From Maribacter sp. (GTDB taxonomy: Bacteria; Bacteroidota; Bacteroidia; Flavobacteriales; Flavobacteriaceae): DNA of 64,000 nt. This document shows, piece by piece, positions 9,705 through 19,500 of this stretch. Numbering within the stretch: position 1 is the stretch's first letter; the number at the start of each line of letters is the position of its first letter. The notes beneath the pieces are model-generated. The model did no database searches. It worked only from the letters and a program-made list of their open reading frames with translations, and was not told where the DNA came from. The position numbers and the translations under genes were made by a program. The stretch lies in the NCBI GenBank assembly GCA_002749285.1, contig PDPR01000014.1, positions 62,001 through 126,000 of the forward strand. The letters are read 5' to 3'.

Positions 9705-10445
9705 ATGAAGCTTAGAGCGGAAAATATTATGAAGGCCTACAGGGGCCGACAAGTGGTAAAAGGAATTTCCCTGGAAGTGAACCAAGGGGAAATCGTTGGT
9801 CTTTTAGGACCTAATGGAGCAGGGAAAACCACATCTTTCTACATGATCGTAGGCCTTATAAAACCAAATGCGGGGAAAATCTACCTGGATGATATGGAAA
9901 TCACCAATTTCCCTATGTACAAACGTGCCCAAAATGGTATTGGGTACTTGGCCCAAGAGGCTTCGGTATTCCGGAAATTAAGTATCGAAAAGAATATCCT
10001 AAGTGTACTACAGTTGACCAAGCTCAGTAAGAAAGAGCAGCTTATGAAGATGGAATCGCTCATAGAGGAATTCGGGCTTGGACATATCCGAAAAAACAGG
10101 GGTGATTTACTTTCCGGGGGGGAACGTCGTAGGACCGAAATCGCAAGGGCACTGGCCACGGACCCAAGATTCATATTACTCGATGAACCTTTTGCCGGGG
10201 TAGACCCCGTAGCGGTCGAGGATATTCAGCGTATCGTCGCCCATTTGAAGGATAAGAACATCGGTATCCTCATTACCGACCACAATGTCCAGGAAACCTT
10301 GGCCATTACCGAACGTTCTTATTTAATGTTCGAAGGTGGTATCCTAAAATCCGGAGTGCCCGAAGATCTTGCTGCGGACGAAATGGTCCGAAAGGTATAT
10401 CTAGGCCAAAATTTCGAACTACGTAAAAAGAAACTGAATTTTTAA
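9705..10445 (+). CDS. lptB: LPS export ABC transporter ATP-binding protein LptB
   Basis: 246 residues. ATPase powering LptFG extraction of LPS from the inner membrane toward the Lpt bridge. Walker [10 protein letters not shown] near 37-45, the LptB-type Q-loop region [13 protein letters not shown], signature [15 protein letters not shown], Walker [12 protein letters not shown] and switch His in TDHNVQET. The [11 protein letters not shown] and [13 protein letters not shown] sequences are diagnostic of LptB over other ABC ATPases. It is 77 bases after tatC with no terminator between, so probably in the same operon. LptFG partners are not in the window, as is common. Its 3' end is 5 bases from convergent pssA. 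Confidence 0.93.
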   Translation: MKLRAENIMKAYRGRQVVKGISLEVNQGEIVGLLGPNGAGKTTSFYMIVGLIKPNAGKIYLDDMEITNFPMYKRAQNGIGYLAQEASVFRKLSIEKNILSVLQLTKLSKKEQLMKMESLIEEFGLGHIRKNRGDLLSGGERRRTEIARALATDPRFILLDEPFAGVDPVAVEDIQRIVAHLKDKNIGILITDHNVQETLAITERSYLMFEGGILKSGVPEDLAADEMVRKVYLGQNFELRKKKLNF

Positions 10446-10450
10446 GGCCG

Positions 10451-11206
10451 CTAAGCCTTTTTGGATACATTCCCGACCACAGAACTCAAGATATAAAAAA
10501 CAATAATCGCAGGTAGGGCCAAGTACTTCATGGTCAGCAAGAGTACCAAGCCCACAATAAGGAATATATAACGCTGTGAATTATCCTTGAAATTCCAATT
10601 CTTGAACTTCAGGGCGAAAAGTTCCAATTTCGAATTCAGTAAATACGCACTTAAAATCGTGATTCCGATCAAAAACCATTGATTAAGGATAATACTATTC
10701 AATATATCGTTGTTCTGGTACAACAAGATCAAGGGAAGGGATAGGACCAGCAACGCATTGGCAGGTGTGGGCAGACCGATGAAGGAACTGGTCTGGTTTT
10801 CATCGATATTGAATTTCGCCAATCGATATGCCGATGCCAAAGTGATCAAAAAACCCAAAAAGGGCAAAGGGGCAACTTTGAGCCCAACCCAAAAAGTATC
10901 ATGGGCCGCCTCGGAAGACAGGTTCGCATTCCACCCACCATTCATTGACATGGCCAATAATTGGAACATGACAATACCTGGCACAAGACCACTGGTAACC
11001 ATATCGGCCAAGGAATCCAACTCCAGTCCCAGCTTACTTTTCACATTCAAGATCCTAGCTGCCATTCCATCAAAAAAATCGAGGATGATCCCTAGGAAAA
11101 CAAAAAAAGCAGCAAGTTCCAACTGGTTCAGTACGGCAAATACCGTGGCCACACAGCCACAGAAGACATTCATTAATGTGATGAGATTGGGAATATGGCG
11201 TTTCAT
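10451..11206 (-). CDS. pssA: CDP-diacylglycerol--serine O-phosphatidyltransferase
   Basis: 251 residues, multi-span. Makes phosphatidylserine from CDP-diacylglycerol and serine, the precursor of phosphatidylethanolamine. The CDP-alcohol phosphatidyltransferase signature DG-x2-AR-x8-G-x3-D-x3-D is complete (FFDGMAARIL ... GLELDSLADMV) near residues 43-66. About seven hydrophobic segments, with a charged loop (LELFALKFKNW) near 200. The first residues MKRHIPNLITLMNVFCG match the type II PssA start. Convergent with lptB and divergent from the DUF4105 gene. CdsA and Psd are not in the window. Confidence 0.92.
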   Translation of the reverse strand: MKRHIPNLITLMNVFCGCVATVFAVLNQLELAAFFVFLGIILDFFDGMAARILNVKSKLGLELDSLADMVTSGLVPGIVMFQLLAMSMNGGWNANLSSEAAHDTFWVGLKVAPLPFLGFLITLASAYRLAKFNIDENQTSSFIGLPTPANALLVLSLPLILLYQNNDILNSIILNQWFLIGITILSAYLLNSKLELFALKFKNWNFKDNSQRYIFLIVGLVLLLTMKYLALPAIIVFYILSSVVGNVSKKA

Positions 11207-11471
11207 GGCGACTTGTTTATGTAAAAATAAGACATTTACAGGAATACCAACCCTCTACCCATGATCGCATACACCAAAGTAGAAACGACCCAACACTATT
11301 CCCTATCTACATAAAGAGGCTCCGAATCCATTGCCAACAACAGCCTATCATAGATCTTATCGTATACTTTTGGGCCAAAACAAACCTTACGGTCAAGAAC
11401 CCCTAAGATAAAACTGCCTTCTAAACAATTTATTCGGATATTTGTGATTATAAAATCCCTATCGAAATATT

Positions 11472-12680
11472 ATGCCGTTAAGAAGGTTGGCCATATCCCT
11501 TTTATTATTGACTACGATCACAGGGTATTCCCAAGTTCCGGAATTATCCCCATTATCAAAAATAAGTGTTTTGACCTGTGGGCCCGGCGGACAGTTATAT
11601 TCCACCTTCGGGCACAGTGCTTTCCGCATAAAAGACCCTGCCATCGGGATGGATGTTGTATACAACTATGGGGTCTTCAACTTTTATTCAGATAACTTTT
11701 ATGTGAAATTCGCTAAAGGGAAATTGGATTATATGTTGGCACGTCAGCAATACGCTAATTTTATACGTGAATACAAATACGATAAGCGCTGGGTAAAGGA
11801 ACAGACCTTGCGGCTTTCCCAAACCGAAAGAAATAGGTTATTCCAGTTTTTAGAGCACAATTACCTCCCCAAGAACAGAGGTTACCCCTACGATTTCTTT
11901 TACAACAACTGCGCCACCAAGATCTGGGATGTCCTCGATTCGGTTTACGGCGATAATCTAGTGTTCAATAAAAATTATCTTGGGAAACAATATACACATC
12001 GTGAGCTCATACATCAGAATATACCTGTTAATTCGTGGTCTTGTCTTGGTATAGACCTGGCACTTGGATCCGTTATTGATGATCTGGCGTCGCCAAAAGA
12101 ACATATGTTCCTTCCCCAGTATAATATGCGACAGTTGAACTATGCCAGACTAAGGGGCAGACCTTTGGTGTCCAATGAGGTTTCTGTATACCAGCCCAAA
12201 ACCACAGGGCACAAAAATAATTTTTTACTTACCCCCCTCTTTTGGTCGTTGTTGTCAATGATCGTGATTTTCATCCTAACCTATAGGGACAACAAAGACA
12301 ACAGAAGGGCCAAAGGGTTGGATCTTGCCATTTTCCTCGTAACAGGGCTTGTCGGGACACTTATTTTCTTTCTGTGGTTTTTAACCGAGCACACGGCTAC
12401 AGCCAATAACCTCAATATCCTTTGGGCCTTTCCATTCAATTTGGTTCTTGCCTTTTTGGTCGGGCGAAAAAAAGCACTCCCAGCATGGACCACCATATAC
12501 ATACTATTTCTAATCTTGATGCTATTCTTGCTTATCCTATTATGGGCAATGAAGGTGCAACTATTTTCCCCAGTGCTTATCCCTATCCTATTGGCGTTAG
12601 GCATCCGGTATTCCTTTTTATATTCCCTTGATCGCAGACAAAAAAAAACCATTCCCGAGCATGAACCTACTTTCCGTTGA
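11472..12680 (+). CDS. DUF4105 domain membrane protein
   Basis: 402 residues. A signal peptide (cleavage near TGYSQ, residue 21) is followed by a periplasmic DUF4105 domain with its hallmarks: LLTCGPG-like TCGPGGQLYSTFGHSAFRI, VYNYGVF-F and FYNNCATKIWD with an invariant N-C pair. Four or five transmembrane helices fill about 255-390. DUF4105 (Lnb N-terminal periplasmic domain) resembles NlpC/P60-type cysteine folds and a peptidase-like role has been suggested, but the substrate is not established; the Cys154/His-containing motifs are compatible. The 3' end overlaps the ABC-F gene by 20 bases, so the two are probably coexpressed. Confidence 0.85.
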   Translation: MPLRRLAISLLLLTTITGYSQVPELSPLSKISVLTCGPGGQLYSTFGHSAFRIKDPAIGMDVVYNYGVFNFYSDNFYVKFAKGKLDYMLARQQYANFIREYKYDKRWVKEQTLRLSQTERNRLFQFLEHNYLPKNRGYPYDFFYNNCATKIWDVLDSVYGDNLVFNKNYLGKQYTHRELIHQNIPVNSWSCLGIDLALGSVIDDLASPKEHMFLPQYNMRQLNYARLRGRPLVSNEVSVYQPKTTGHKNNFLLTPLFWSLLSMIVIFILTYRDNKDNRRAKGLDLAIFLVTGLVGTLIFFLWFLTEHTATANNLNILWAFPFNLVLAFLVGRKKALPAWTTIYILFLILMLFLLILLWAMKVQLFSPVLIPILLALGIRYSFLYSLDRRQKKTIPEHEPTFR

Positions 12681-14544
12681 AAACATAGCGAAATCCTATG
12701 GTGAACTGGTCCTTTTTGAAGACCTTTCCTTTGGGGTCAACAAGGATCAAAAGATCGCCTTGATCGCCAAGAATGGTGATGGGAAAACCTCAATACTCAA
12801 TATTCTTTCCGGAAAGGACGTTCCCGATATCGGGCTGGTGAATTACCGAAAAGGGGTGCGGGTATCCTTCTTGGAGCAGGAACCCGAACTCAATCCCGAC
12901 CTAACGGTCGAAGAGACTATCTTTGCCTCTGACAATGAAATACTTAAAATAATCCTTGCGTACGAAAAGGCTTTGGAAGATCCAGGGGACGAGGAGGCAT
13001 ACCAAGAAGCATTTGAAGGGATGGACCGCCATGATGCATGGGATTTCGAGACCCAATACAAGCAGATTCTCTTCAAACTGAAATTAGAGGACATGCATGC
13101 CAAGGTAGGGCTCCTATCGGGTGGGCAAAAAAAACGGTTGGCCTTGGCCAATGCCCTTATCAATAGACCTGACCTGTTGATCCTTGATGAACCTACCAAC
13201 CATTTGGACCTGGAAATGATCGAATGGCTCGAACAATATTTCTCAAAGGAGAACATAACCTTGTTCATGGTTACCCACGACCGATATTTCCTAGAGCGGG
13301 TATGTAACGAGATCATTGAATTGGATGGTGGTAGATTATATCCTTACAAGGGTAATTACTCCTATTATCTAGAAAAAAAGGAAGCCCGATCGGAGCAGGA
13401 AGCCGTTGAACAACATAAATCCAAATTGCTCTTCAAAAAAGAACTGACATGGATGAGGCGGCAACCCAAGGCCAGGACCACCAAATCAAAATCAAGGATC
13501 GATGATTTCAAGGCCATCAAAGAGAAGGCACACCAACGCCGTATAGAACATGAGGTGCAACTCGAAATGAACATGGAACGCATTGGCAGCAAGATCCTTG
13601 AACTGCACAAACTATCCAAGACCTATCCGGGAAAACCCATTCTGGACCAGTTCGATTATACTTTTACCAAAGGGGAACGCATTGGTATCATTGGTAAAAA
13701 CGGCACAGGAAAATCAACTTTCCTGAATATTCTATCCGGTTTGGACCAACCTGACTCGGGCAAGGTCGTCATTGGTGAGACAATCAAGATAGGGTACTAT
13801 ACCCAAAAAGGCATTACCGTTAAAAAGAGCCAGAAAGTCATCGACGTCATTCGGGAGTTCGGGGACTATATCCCCCTTAAGAAAGGGAAACAGATATCCG
13901 CGCAACAATTGCTTGAGCGCTTTCTGTTCGACAGAAAAAAACAATATGATTTTGTCGAGAAATTAAGTGGAGGTGAACGCAAACGCCTTTACCTATGCAC
14001 TGTACTCATCCAAAATCCGAATTTCCTGATTTTGGACGAGCCCACCAATGACCTTGACATCATGACCCTGAACGTATTGGAAGGTTTTCTGTTGGATTTC
14101 CCCGGATGCCTTATGGTCGTATCCCATGACCGTTACTTTATGGATAAGATCGTAGACCACCTTTTTGTTTTCAGGGGCAATGCCGTTATAGAGGATTTTC
14201 CCGGCAACTATTCCGATTATAGGGCGTATGAGGACAGCCAATTGACGGAGAGCAGATCCAGAAAGGGCAAGACCAATGAAAACAGTGCGACCAAGGCCTC
14301 CTGGAAAGAGGAAAACAGTGGGGCAAAACTTTCCTACATAGAACAAAAGGAATATAAATCACTGGAAAAAAGCATACAACAACTGGAAAAAAGGAAAAAG
14401 GAATTACAGAACAAATTTGCCGAGGGTGATCTTTCCGGCAAGAAAATCGATGAACTTTCAATAGAATTAAAGGAGGTTTCCGAAGCCATCGAAACAAAAA
14501 CCGAGCGTTGGTTTGAACTTTCAGCCATGATGGAGGGAAATTAA
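12661..14544 (+). CDS. ABC-F family ATPase (Uup-like)
   Basis: 627 residues with two ABC domains and no membrane segment, the ABC-F layout. First Walker A AKNGDGKT at 36-43 (leading Gly replaced by Ala, seen in other flavobacterial members as I recall), signature LSGGQKKRLALA, Walker B LLILDEPTNHLD. A Lys/Arg-rich linker at about 230-310 connects to a second Walker A GKNGTGKS near 345 and signature LSGGERKRLYL. A C-terminal coiled coil (Lys/Glu-rich, about 555-627) is the Uup feature. ABC-F proteins act on the ribosome, or for Uup on precise transposon excision and ribosome/Holliday contexts. The start at 12661 (MNLLSVENI) is chosen over an upstream TTG-like extension. Confidence 0.88.
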   Translation: MNLLSVENIAKSYGELVLFEDLSFGVNKDQKIALIAKNGDGKTSILNILSGKDVPDIGLVNYRKGVRVSFLEQEPELNPDLTVEETIFASDNEILKIILAYEKALEDPGDEEAYQEAFEGMDRHDAWDFETQYKQILFKLKLEDMHAKVGLLSGGQKKRLALANALINRPDLLILDEPTNHLDLEMIEWLEQYFSKENITLFMVTHDRYFLERVCNEIIELDGGRLYPYKGNYSYYLEKKEARSEQEAVEQHKSKLLFKKELTWMRRQPKARTTKSKSRIDDFKAIKEKAHQRRIEHEVQLEMNMERIGSKILELHKLSKTYPGKPILDQFDYTFTKGERIGIIGKNGTGKSTFLNILSGLDQPDSGKVVIGETIKIGYYTQKGITVKKSQKVIDVIREFGDYIPLKKGKQISAQQLLERFLFDRKKQYDFVEKLSGGERKRLYLCTVLIQNPNFLILDEPTNDLDIMTLNVLEGFLLDFPGCLMVVSHDRYFMDKIVDHLFVFRGNAVIEDFPGNYSDYRAYEDSQLTESRSRKGKTNENSATKASWKEENSGAKLSYIEQKEYKSLEKSIQQLEKRKKELQNKFAEGDLSGKKIDELSIELKEVSEAIETKTERWFELSAMMEGN

Positions 14545-14561
14545 AAAACATCTTTTGCCAC

Positions 14562-15065
14562 ATGTTGTACCGTTTTACCCACTACCTGAAATACATCCTT
14601 GGTTCAACGAACCAGCACGGGATACATTCACCTTTCATTTATGCCTATGTCACAAAATGTCTGTACAAAAAATCCAGGTTCAAAGGCAACAAGAACATCA
14701 AGGCTTTGTTCAAGGGTATAGCCTATTTCAAGGCCAAGACTTTTTTTACCCCCAAAAACGGGAACCATATAATCGATCTGGTAAAGGAATCTTTCCCACT
14801 TATTGAAACAGACCAGCGACCGGCGGACATTATTTATTTGGACGAGCCTAATAACGTATTGTTCTCCAGCATTATAAAAGAAGGAATCTACCACAATGAT
14901 AGTATGCTGTGGGTCAACAACATCCACTACGATAAAGAAAGCACACAAACTTGGGAAACGTTAAAGAACCACGCCAAGGTGACCGTATCGGTCGACCTAT
15001 TTTACTGTGGCGCCCTATTTTTCAGAAAGGAACAGGCAAAAGAACATTTTAAAGTTAGGATATAA
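14562..15065 (+). CDS. Shortened SAM-methyltransferase-like protein lacking the cofactor core
   Basis: 167 residues. The N-terminus (YLKYILGSTNQHGIHSPFIY) and C-terminus (NHAKVTVSVDLFYCGALFFR, then KEQAKEHF) match both ends of a Bacteroidota class I SAM-dependent methyltransferase-like family that is normally about 250 residues. The middle is missing: the ELGTSLG-type glycine loop after the YFKPKT strand is replaced by FTPKNGN, and the FDDIHW motif reads VNNIHY. Only short linkers remain before the D-x-IYLDE strand. The frame is intact and the gene is only 17 bases after the ABC-F gene, so it is probably translated. Either a repurposed non-catalytic relative or an early decay product. Family comparison is from memory. 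Confidence 0.6.
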   Translation: MLYRFTHYLKYILGSTNQHGIHSPFIYAYVTKCLYKKSRFKGNKNIKALFKGIAYFKAKTFFTPKNGNHIIDLVKESFPLIETDQRPADIIYLDEPNNVLFSSIIKEGIYHNDSMLWVNNIHYDKESTQTWETLKNHAKVTVSVDLFYCGALFFRKEQAKEHFKVRI

Positions 15066-15163
15066 ACCCGTAACTTTAGTCAAAAGGAATCTTGCGATAC
15101 CAATCCCCGCAGGATTCATTAAAAATAGTATTCCCGAAAAAATGGGAACCAATATATTAAATT

Positions 15164-15319
15164 ATGGAATATTCCACTATCTATTCAGTTCTAGGCATAC
15201 TTGTAGTCATATATTTGTTTTTTTTGATTATCAACAGGAATAAATCCAAAGAAAGAAAATCCAAAAAATTCATGGACGGGTATCACCGTGATGACAAAAA
15301 AAACAAAAACAAAACCTAG
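15164..15319 (+). CDS. Small single-span membrane protein, 51 residues
   Basis: An ATG at 15164 opens a 51-codon frame ending with TAG at 15317-15319. Residues 5-24 are a clean hydrophobic helix (YSVLGILVVIYLFFLII), followed by a strongly basic cytoplasmic tail rich in Lys, Arg and Asn. Topology would be periplasmic N-terminus, cytoplasmic tail. It lies 24 bases before the cobalamin adenosyltransferase gene, and small proteins of this shape are often found at this spot in flavobacteria as I recall. No function known. Below the usual ORF length cutoff, so easily missed. Confidence 0.6.
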   Translation: MEYSTIYSVLGILVVIYLFFLIINRNKSKERKSKKFMDGYHRDDKKNKNKT

Positions 15320-15343
15320 GAACAACAGAATAATAAATAATAT

Positions 15344-15919
15344 ATGAAGATATACACCAAGACCGGTGACAAGGGCACTACAGCACTGTTCGGAGGCACC
15401 AGGGTATCAAAAAAGCACATTAGGATCGATAGTTATGGTACTATTGATGAATTGAATGCTTGGATAGGCCTTATACGTGACCAGGAAATGGACAGCTATA
15501 CCAAAAGATTACTTGCCCTGATCCAACAAAAACTTTTTACCGTCGGTGCCATTTTGGCCACAGACCCTAAAAAAGCGACTCTTAAGAATGGTAAGGAAAG
15601 ATTGAATATCCCTAGGATAGCTACCTCCGACATCGAACTACTGGAGAACAAGATGGATATCATGAATGGATCCTTGCCACCAATGACCCATTTCATACTT
15701 CCAGGCGGCCACACAACCGTGTCATACTGTCATATTGCCCGTACCGTTTGTCGCAGGGCCGAAAGATCGGCCACGGAACTATTCGAAAAAGAGCCTTTCG
15801 ATGAAAACGTCATGTCATACATAAATCGACTTTCGGATTTCCTTTTTGTCTTGGCACGAAAATTGTCCGTTGACCTAAAGGCGGATGAAGTCAAGTGGAT
15901 TCCTGAAAAAAACAGCTAA
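15344..15919 (+). CDS. Cob(I)alamin adenosyltransferase, PduO type
   Basis: 191 residues. Transfers the 5'-deoxyadenosyl group from ATP to cob(I)alamin, making adenosylcobalamin for mutases and class II ribonucleotide reductase. The ATP-binding N-terminus KIYTKTGDKGTTALFGG, the YGTIDELNAWIG motif and the C-terminal helices with RTVCRRAERS and YINRLSDFLFVLAR are diagnostic of the PduO/MMAB fold. Full length for the family. Flavobacteria commonly salvage rather than synthesise cobalamin; no other B12 genes are in the window. Preceded by the small membrane protein, probably cotranscribed. Confidence 0.92.
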   Translation: MKIYTKTGDKGTTALFGGTRVSKKHIRIDSYGTIDELNAWIGLIRDQEMDSYTKRLLALIQQKLFTVGAILATDPKKATLKNGKERLNIPRIATSDIELLENKMDIMNGSLPPMTHFILPGGHTTVSYCHIARTVCRRAERSATELFEKEPFDENVMSYINRLSDFLFVLARKLSVDLKADEVKWIPEKNS

Positions 15920-15975
15920 TAAATCCCGGTTTTCTCCGTTATCAAACTATTATAACCAAATAACCATAAAATACC

Positions 15976-16005
15976 TTGGCTATTTCAAGATAAAAATTAT
16001 TTTTG
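15976..16005 (+). promoter_or_regulatory. Flavobacterial promoter (TTG ... TATTTTTG)
   Basis: TTG at 15976-15978 and TATTTTTG at 15998-16005, 19 bases apart, fit the TTG-N17-23-TAnnTTTG consensus. The DUF2795 start codon lies 21 bases downstream of the box, which suits a short leader. Confidence 0.65.
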
Positions 16006-16025
16006 CAAAAAATTAAACTACTAAA

Positions 16026-16250
16026 ATGTATTGGACTTTAGAATTGGCATCTTATTTAAGTGATGCACCTTGGCCAGCGACCAAAGATGAGCTAATCGAT
16101 TATTCGATTCGGACCGGAGCACCTTTGGAGGTTGTGGAAAACTTACAATCCATGGAGGAAGAAGGTGGTGAAATATACGAGTCCATTGAGGAAATTTGGC
16201 CAGACTACCCTACAGAGGAGGACTACCTCTGGAATGAGGATGAATATTAA
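16026..16250 (+). CDS. DUF2795 small acidic protein
   Basis: 74 residues, strongly acidic. Begins MYWTLELASYLSDAPWPATK and has the helix-turn-helix-like pattern of DUF2795 (DELIDYSIRTGAPLEVVENL), ending in a Glu/Asp/Tyr-rich tail. Very conserved in Bacteroidota, as a single-gene transcript. It has its own promoter 21 bases upstream and its own terminator 20 bases downstream. Function unknown; size, acidity and conservation suggest a regulatory or protein-binding role, but this is inference. Confidence 0.85.
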   Translation: MYWTLELASYLSDAPWPATKDELIDYSIRTGAPLEVVENLQSMEEEGGEIYESIEEIWPDYPTEEDYLWNEDEY

Positions 16251-16270
16251 ATAAAAACAAGTATGTAAAA

Positions 16271-16296
16271 AAGTCTCTCCGGAGGCTTTTTTTTTT
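16271..16296 (+). terminator. Rho-independent terminator after DUF2795
   Basis: A 7 bp stem (AAGTCTC with GAGGCTT, one T-G wobble) around loop TCCG, followed by a run of about ten T. It closes the DUF2795 transcript. Confidence 0.85.
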
Positions 16297-16552
16297 ATGA
16301 TTACTGCCCTGATAAAAAGGAAGAAAATAGCATTCAAAATGTTACCTTCGCAATTAAATAAAATACCTTGGGCTTTTTCTCGGTAAATTTGGCAGTATCA
16401 TGGGTATTCCTTTTGACCTATCAAAAAACGGAACACCTTTTGCCCCATCCTTGAAGTTCCCTTTATTAGGAGGGTATTTGACATAATAGAGCATTGAAAG
16501 AATTGAAAGCAATCGATTTCCGCAACTTTCGATCATATAATAGTAAGAGATT
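16297..16552 (+). other. Leader region of secA, no gene seen
   Basis: About 250 non-coding bases between the DUF2795 terminator and secA. Several degenerate -7-like sites (TACCTTCG, CAACTTTC) occur but none is convincing. SecM-like or other leader peptides with an arrest motif are not evident. Confidence 0.4.
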
Positions 16553-19500
16553 ATGAGTTTTATAAATTCAGTACTGAAAGCATTTGTAGGAGACAAATCA
16601 AAGAAAGATGTTAAGGAACTACAACCCATCCTTAAACAGATAAAATCATTCGAATCGATATTGGAAGGTCTGAGCCTTGATGAACTCAGAGCGAAAACCG
16701 CCGAATTCAAGGCGACAATAAGGGCCAATCGCCAAGAATTGGACAATAAGATCGCCGAATTGACAGAGCAGGCGCGCAACTCCACCGATATCGACAAGAA
16801 CGAGGATATCTACACAGAAATAGACAGGCTCAAGGAAGAGGCCTATAAAATCTCGGAAAGCACCCTTAACGATATTCTACCAGAGGCCTTTGCCGTAGTC
16901 AAGGAAACAGCCAAAAGATTCATGGCCAATGAAACACTTGAGGTCACCGCAACGGAATTTGACAGAAAATTATCCGGAAGCAAGGATTATGTTTCCCTGG
17001 ACGATGACAAGGCCATATGGAAAAACTCATGGGATGCTGCCGGAAAAGCAGTTACATGGGACATGGTACACTACGATGTGCAGCTGATCGGTGGTATCGC
17101 CCTACACCAAGGAAAGATAGCGGAAATGCAAACAGGTGAAGGTAAGACCTTGGTCGCTACCCTACCCATGTATTTGAACGCACTTTCCGGCCATGGCACC
17201 CATTTGGTAACGGTAAACGATTATCTGGCAAAAAGGGATAGCGCCTGGATGGCCCCTATATTTGAGTTCCATGGACTCTCCGTGGATTGTATAGACCATC
17301 ACAAACCCAATTCCGAAGGACGTAGGGCAGCCTATAACGCCGACATTACCTATGGCACCAATAACGAATTTGGTTTTGATTACCTACGGGACAATATGGC
17401 ACACACCCCTATGGACCTGGTACAAAGACCGCATCATTATGCCATTGTCGATGAGGTCGATTCCGTCCTGGTTGATGACGCGCGTACCCCTTTGATCATC
17501 TCCGGGCCTGTCCCCGAAGGAGACCGTCATGAATTCAACGAACTCAAACCCAAAGTCAATGATATTGTCCAAAGACAAAGGCAACATTTGACCGGGGTAT
17601 TGGCCGAGGCCAAAAAAGCAATTGCTGCCGGCGACACCAAGGAAGGTGGATTCCTACTGTTAAGGGTCTTTAGGGGATTGCCTAAAAACAAGGCCTTGAT
17701 CAAATACTTAAGTGAAGAGGGCATCAAACAATTGTTGCAAAAAACAGAGAACTTCTACATGCAGGATAACAATAGGGAAATGCCCAAGGTCGACGAGGAC
17801 CTCCTATTTGTCATCGATGAAAAGAACAATCAAATTGAATTGACCGATAAAGGTGTGGACTATATCTCTGGGGAACAGGATAGGGACTTCTTCATAATGC
17901 CGGACATTGGGGGGGAAATAGCCAAGATCGAAAGCCAGGGCCTTGATATTGAAAAAGAAACCGAACTCAAGGAGGAGCTCTTTAAGGACTTCACGGTAAA
18001 AAGTGAACGAATACATACCATGAGTCAATTATTAAAGGCCTATACCCTTTTTGAGAAAGATGTGGAATATGTCGTCATCGACAACAAGGTTTTGATCGTT
18101 GATGAACAAACAGGCCGTATCATGGACGGGCGCCGCTATTCCGACGGATTACACCAAGCTATTGAAGCTAAGGAAAATGTAAAGATCGAGGCACTTACCC
18201 AGACCTTCGCCACGGTTACCCTACAGAATTATTTTAGGATGTACAAAAAGCTGTCCGGTATGACAGGTACGGCGATTACAGAAGCTGGGGAATTTTGGGA
18301 AATCTACAAGTTGGACGTAATGGAGATTCCCACAAACCGCCCTATTTTGAGAGATGATCGAAATGACCTGATCTATAAGACCAAGCGTGAAAAATATAAT
18401 GCCATTATCGAGGAAGTGACCAAATTGTCCCAATCTGGAAGGCCTGTATTGATCGGTACGACCTCGGTCGAAATTTCAGAATTACTGTCGAGAATGTTGA
18501 ACATTCGAAAAGTACCCCATAATGTCCTGAATGCCAAATTGCATAAAAAAGAAGCCGATGTGGTTGCAGAGGCAGGTAACCCGGGAGTGGTTACCATAGC
18601 GACCAACATGGCAGGTCGTGGTACCGACATCAAATTGGCCGAAGAAGTGAAAAAAGCTGGTGGTCTGGCCATTATTGGTACGGAACGCCATGATTCAAGG
18701 CGTGTAGATAGGCAGTTAAGAGGTCGATCGGGACGACAAGGCGACCCAGGAAGCTCGCAATTCTATGTCTCCTTGGAAGATAACCTTATGCGTTTGTTCG
18801 GATCTGACCGGGTAGCGAAGATGATGGACAAGATGGGCTTGGAAGACGGAGAGGTCATACAACACTCCATGATGACAAAATCAATTGAACGGGCCCAGAA
18901 AAAAGTAGAGGAAAACAACTTTGGTGTTCGTAAGCGATTGTTGGAGTATGATGATGTAATGAACGCCCAGCGTGAGGTCGTATACAAAAGAAGACGACAT
19001 GCCCTGCAAGGTGAAAGGCTCAAGGTCGATATAGCCAATATGGTCTACGACACCTGTGAAGTCATCGCAGAGACCAATAAGGACGCCATGGATTACAGGA
19101 ATTTTGAATTTGAATTGATTAAATTCTTCTCGATCACCTCGCCGATAAACGAGGCTGATTTCGGAAAAACAACCATTCCTGAACTAGCGAACACCATCTA
19201 CAGATCCGCCTATGAATATTACCAAGACAAGATGAAACGGAATGCGGAAACAGCATTCCCCGTTATCAAGAAGGTCTATGAGGACAATTCGAACAAGTTC
19301 GAACGAATCGTGGTACCGTTCACTGATGGGATCAAGAGTCTGAACGTAGTGACCAACCTTAAGGACGCCTACGAAACCAATGGCAGGCAATTGGTGACCG
19401 ATTTTGAAAAGAACATTACACTTGCCATAATAGATGATGCCTGGAAAACCCATTTACGTAAGATGGATGAATTGAAACAATCGGTACAATTGGCTGTCCA

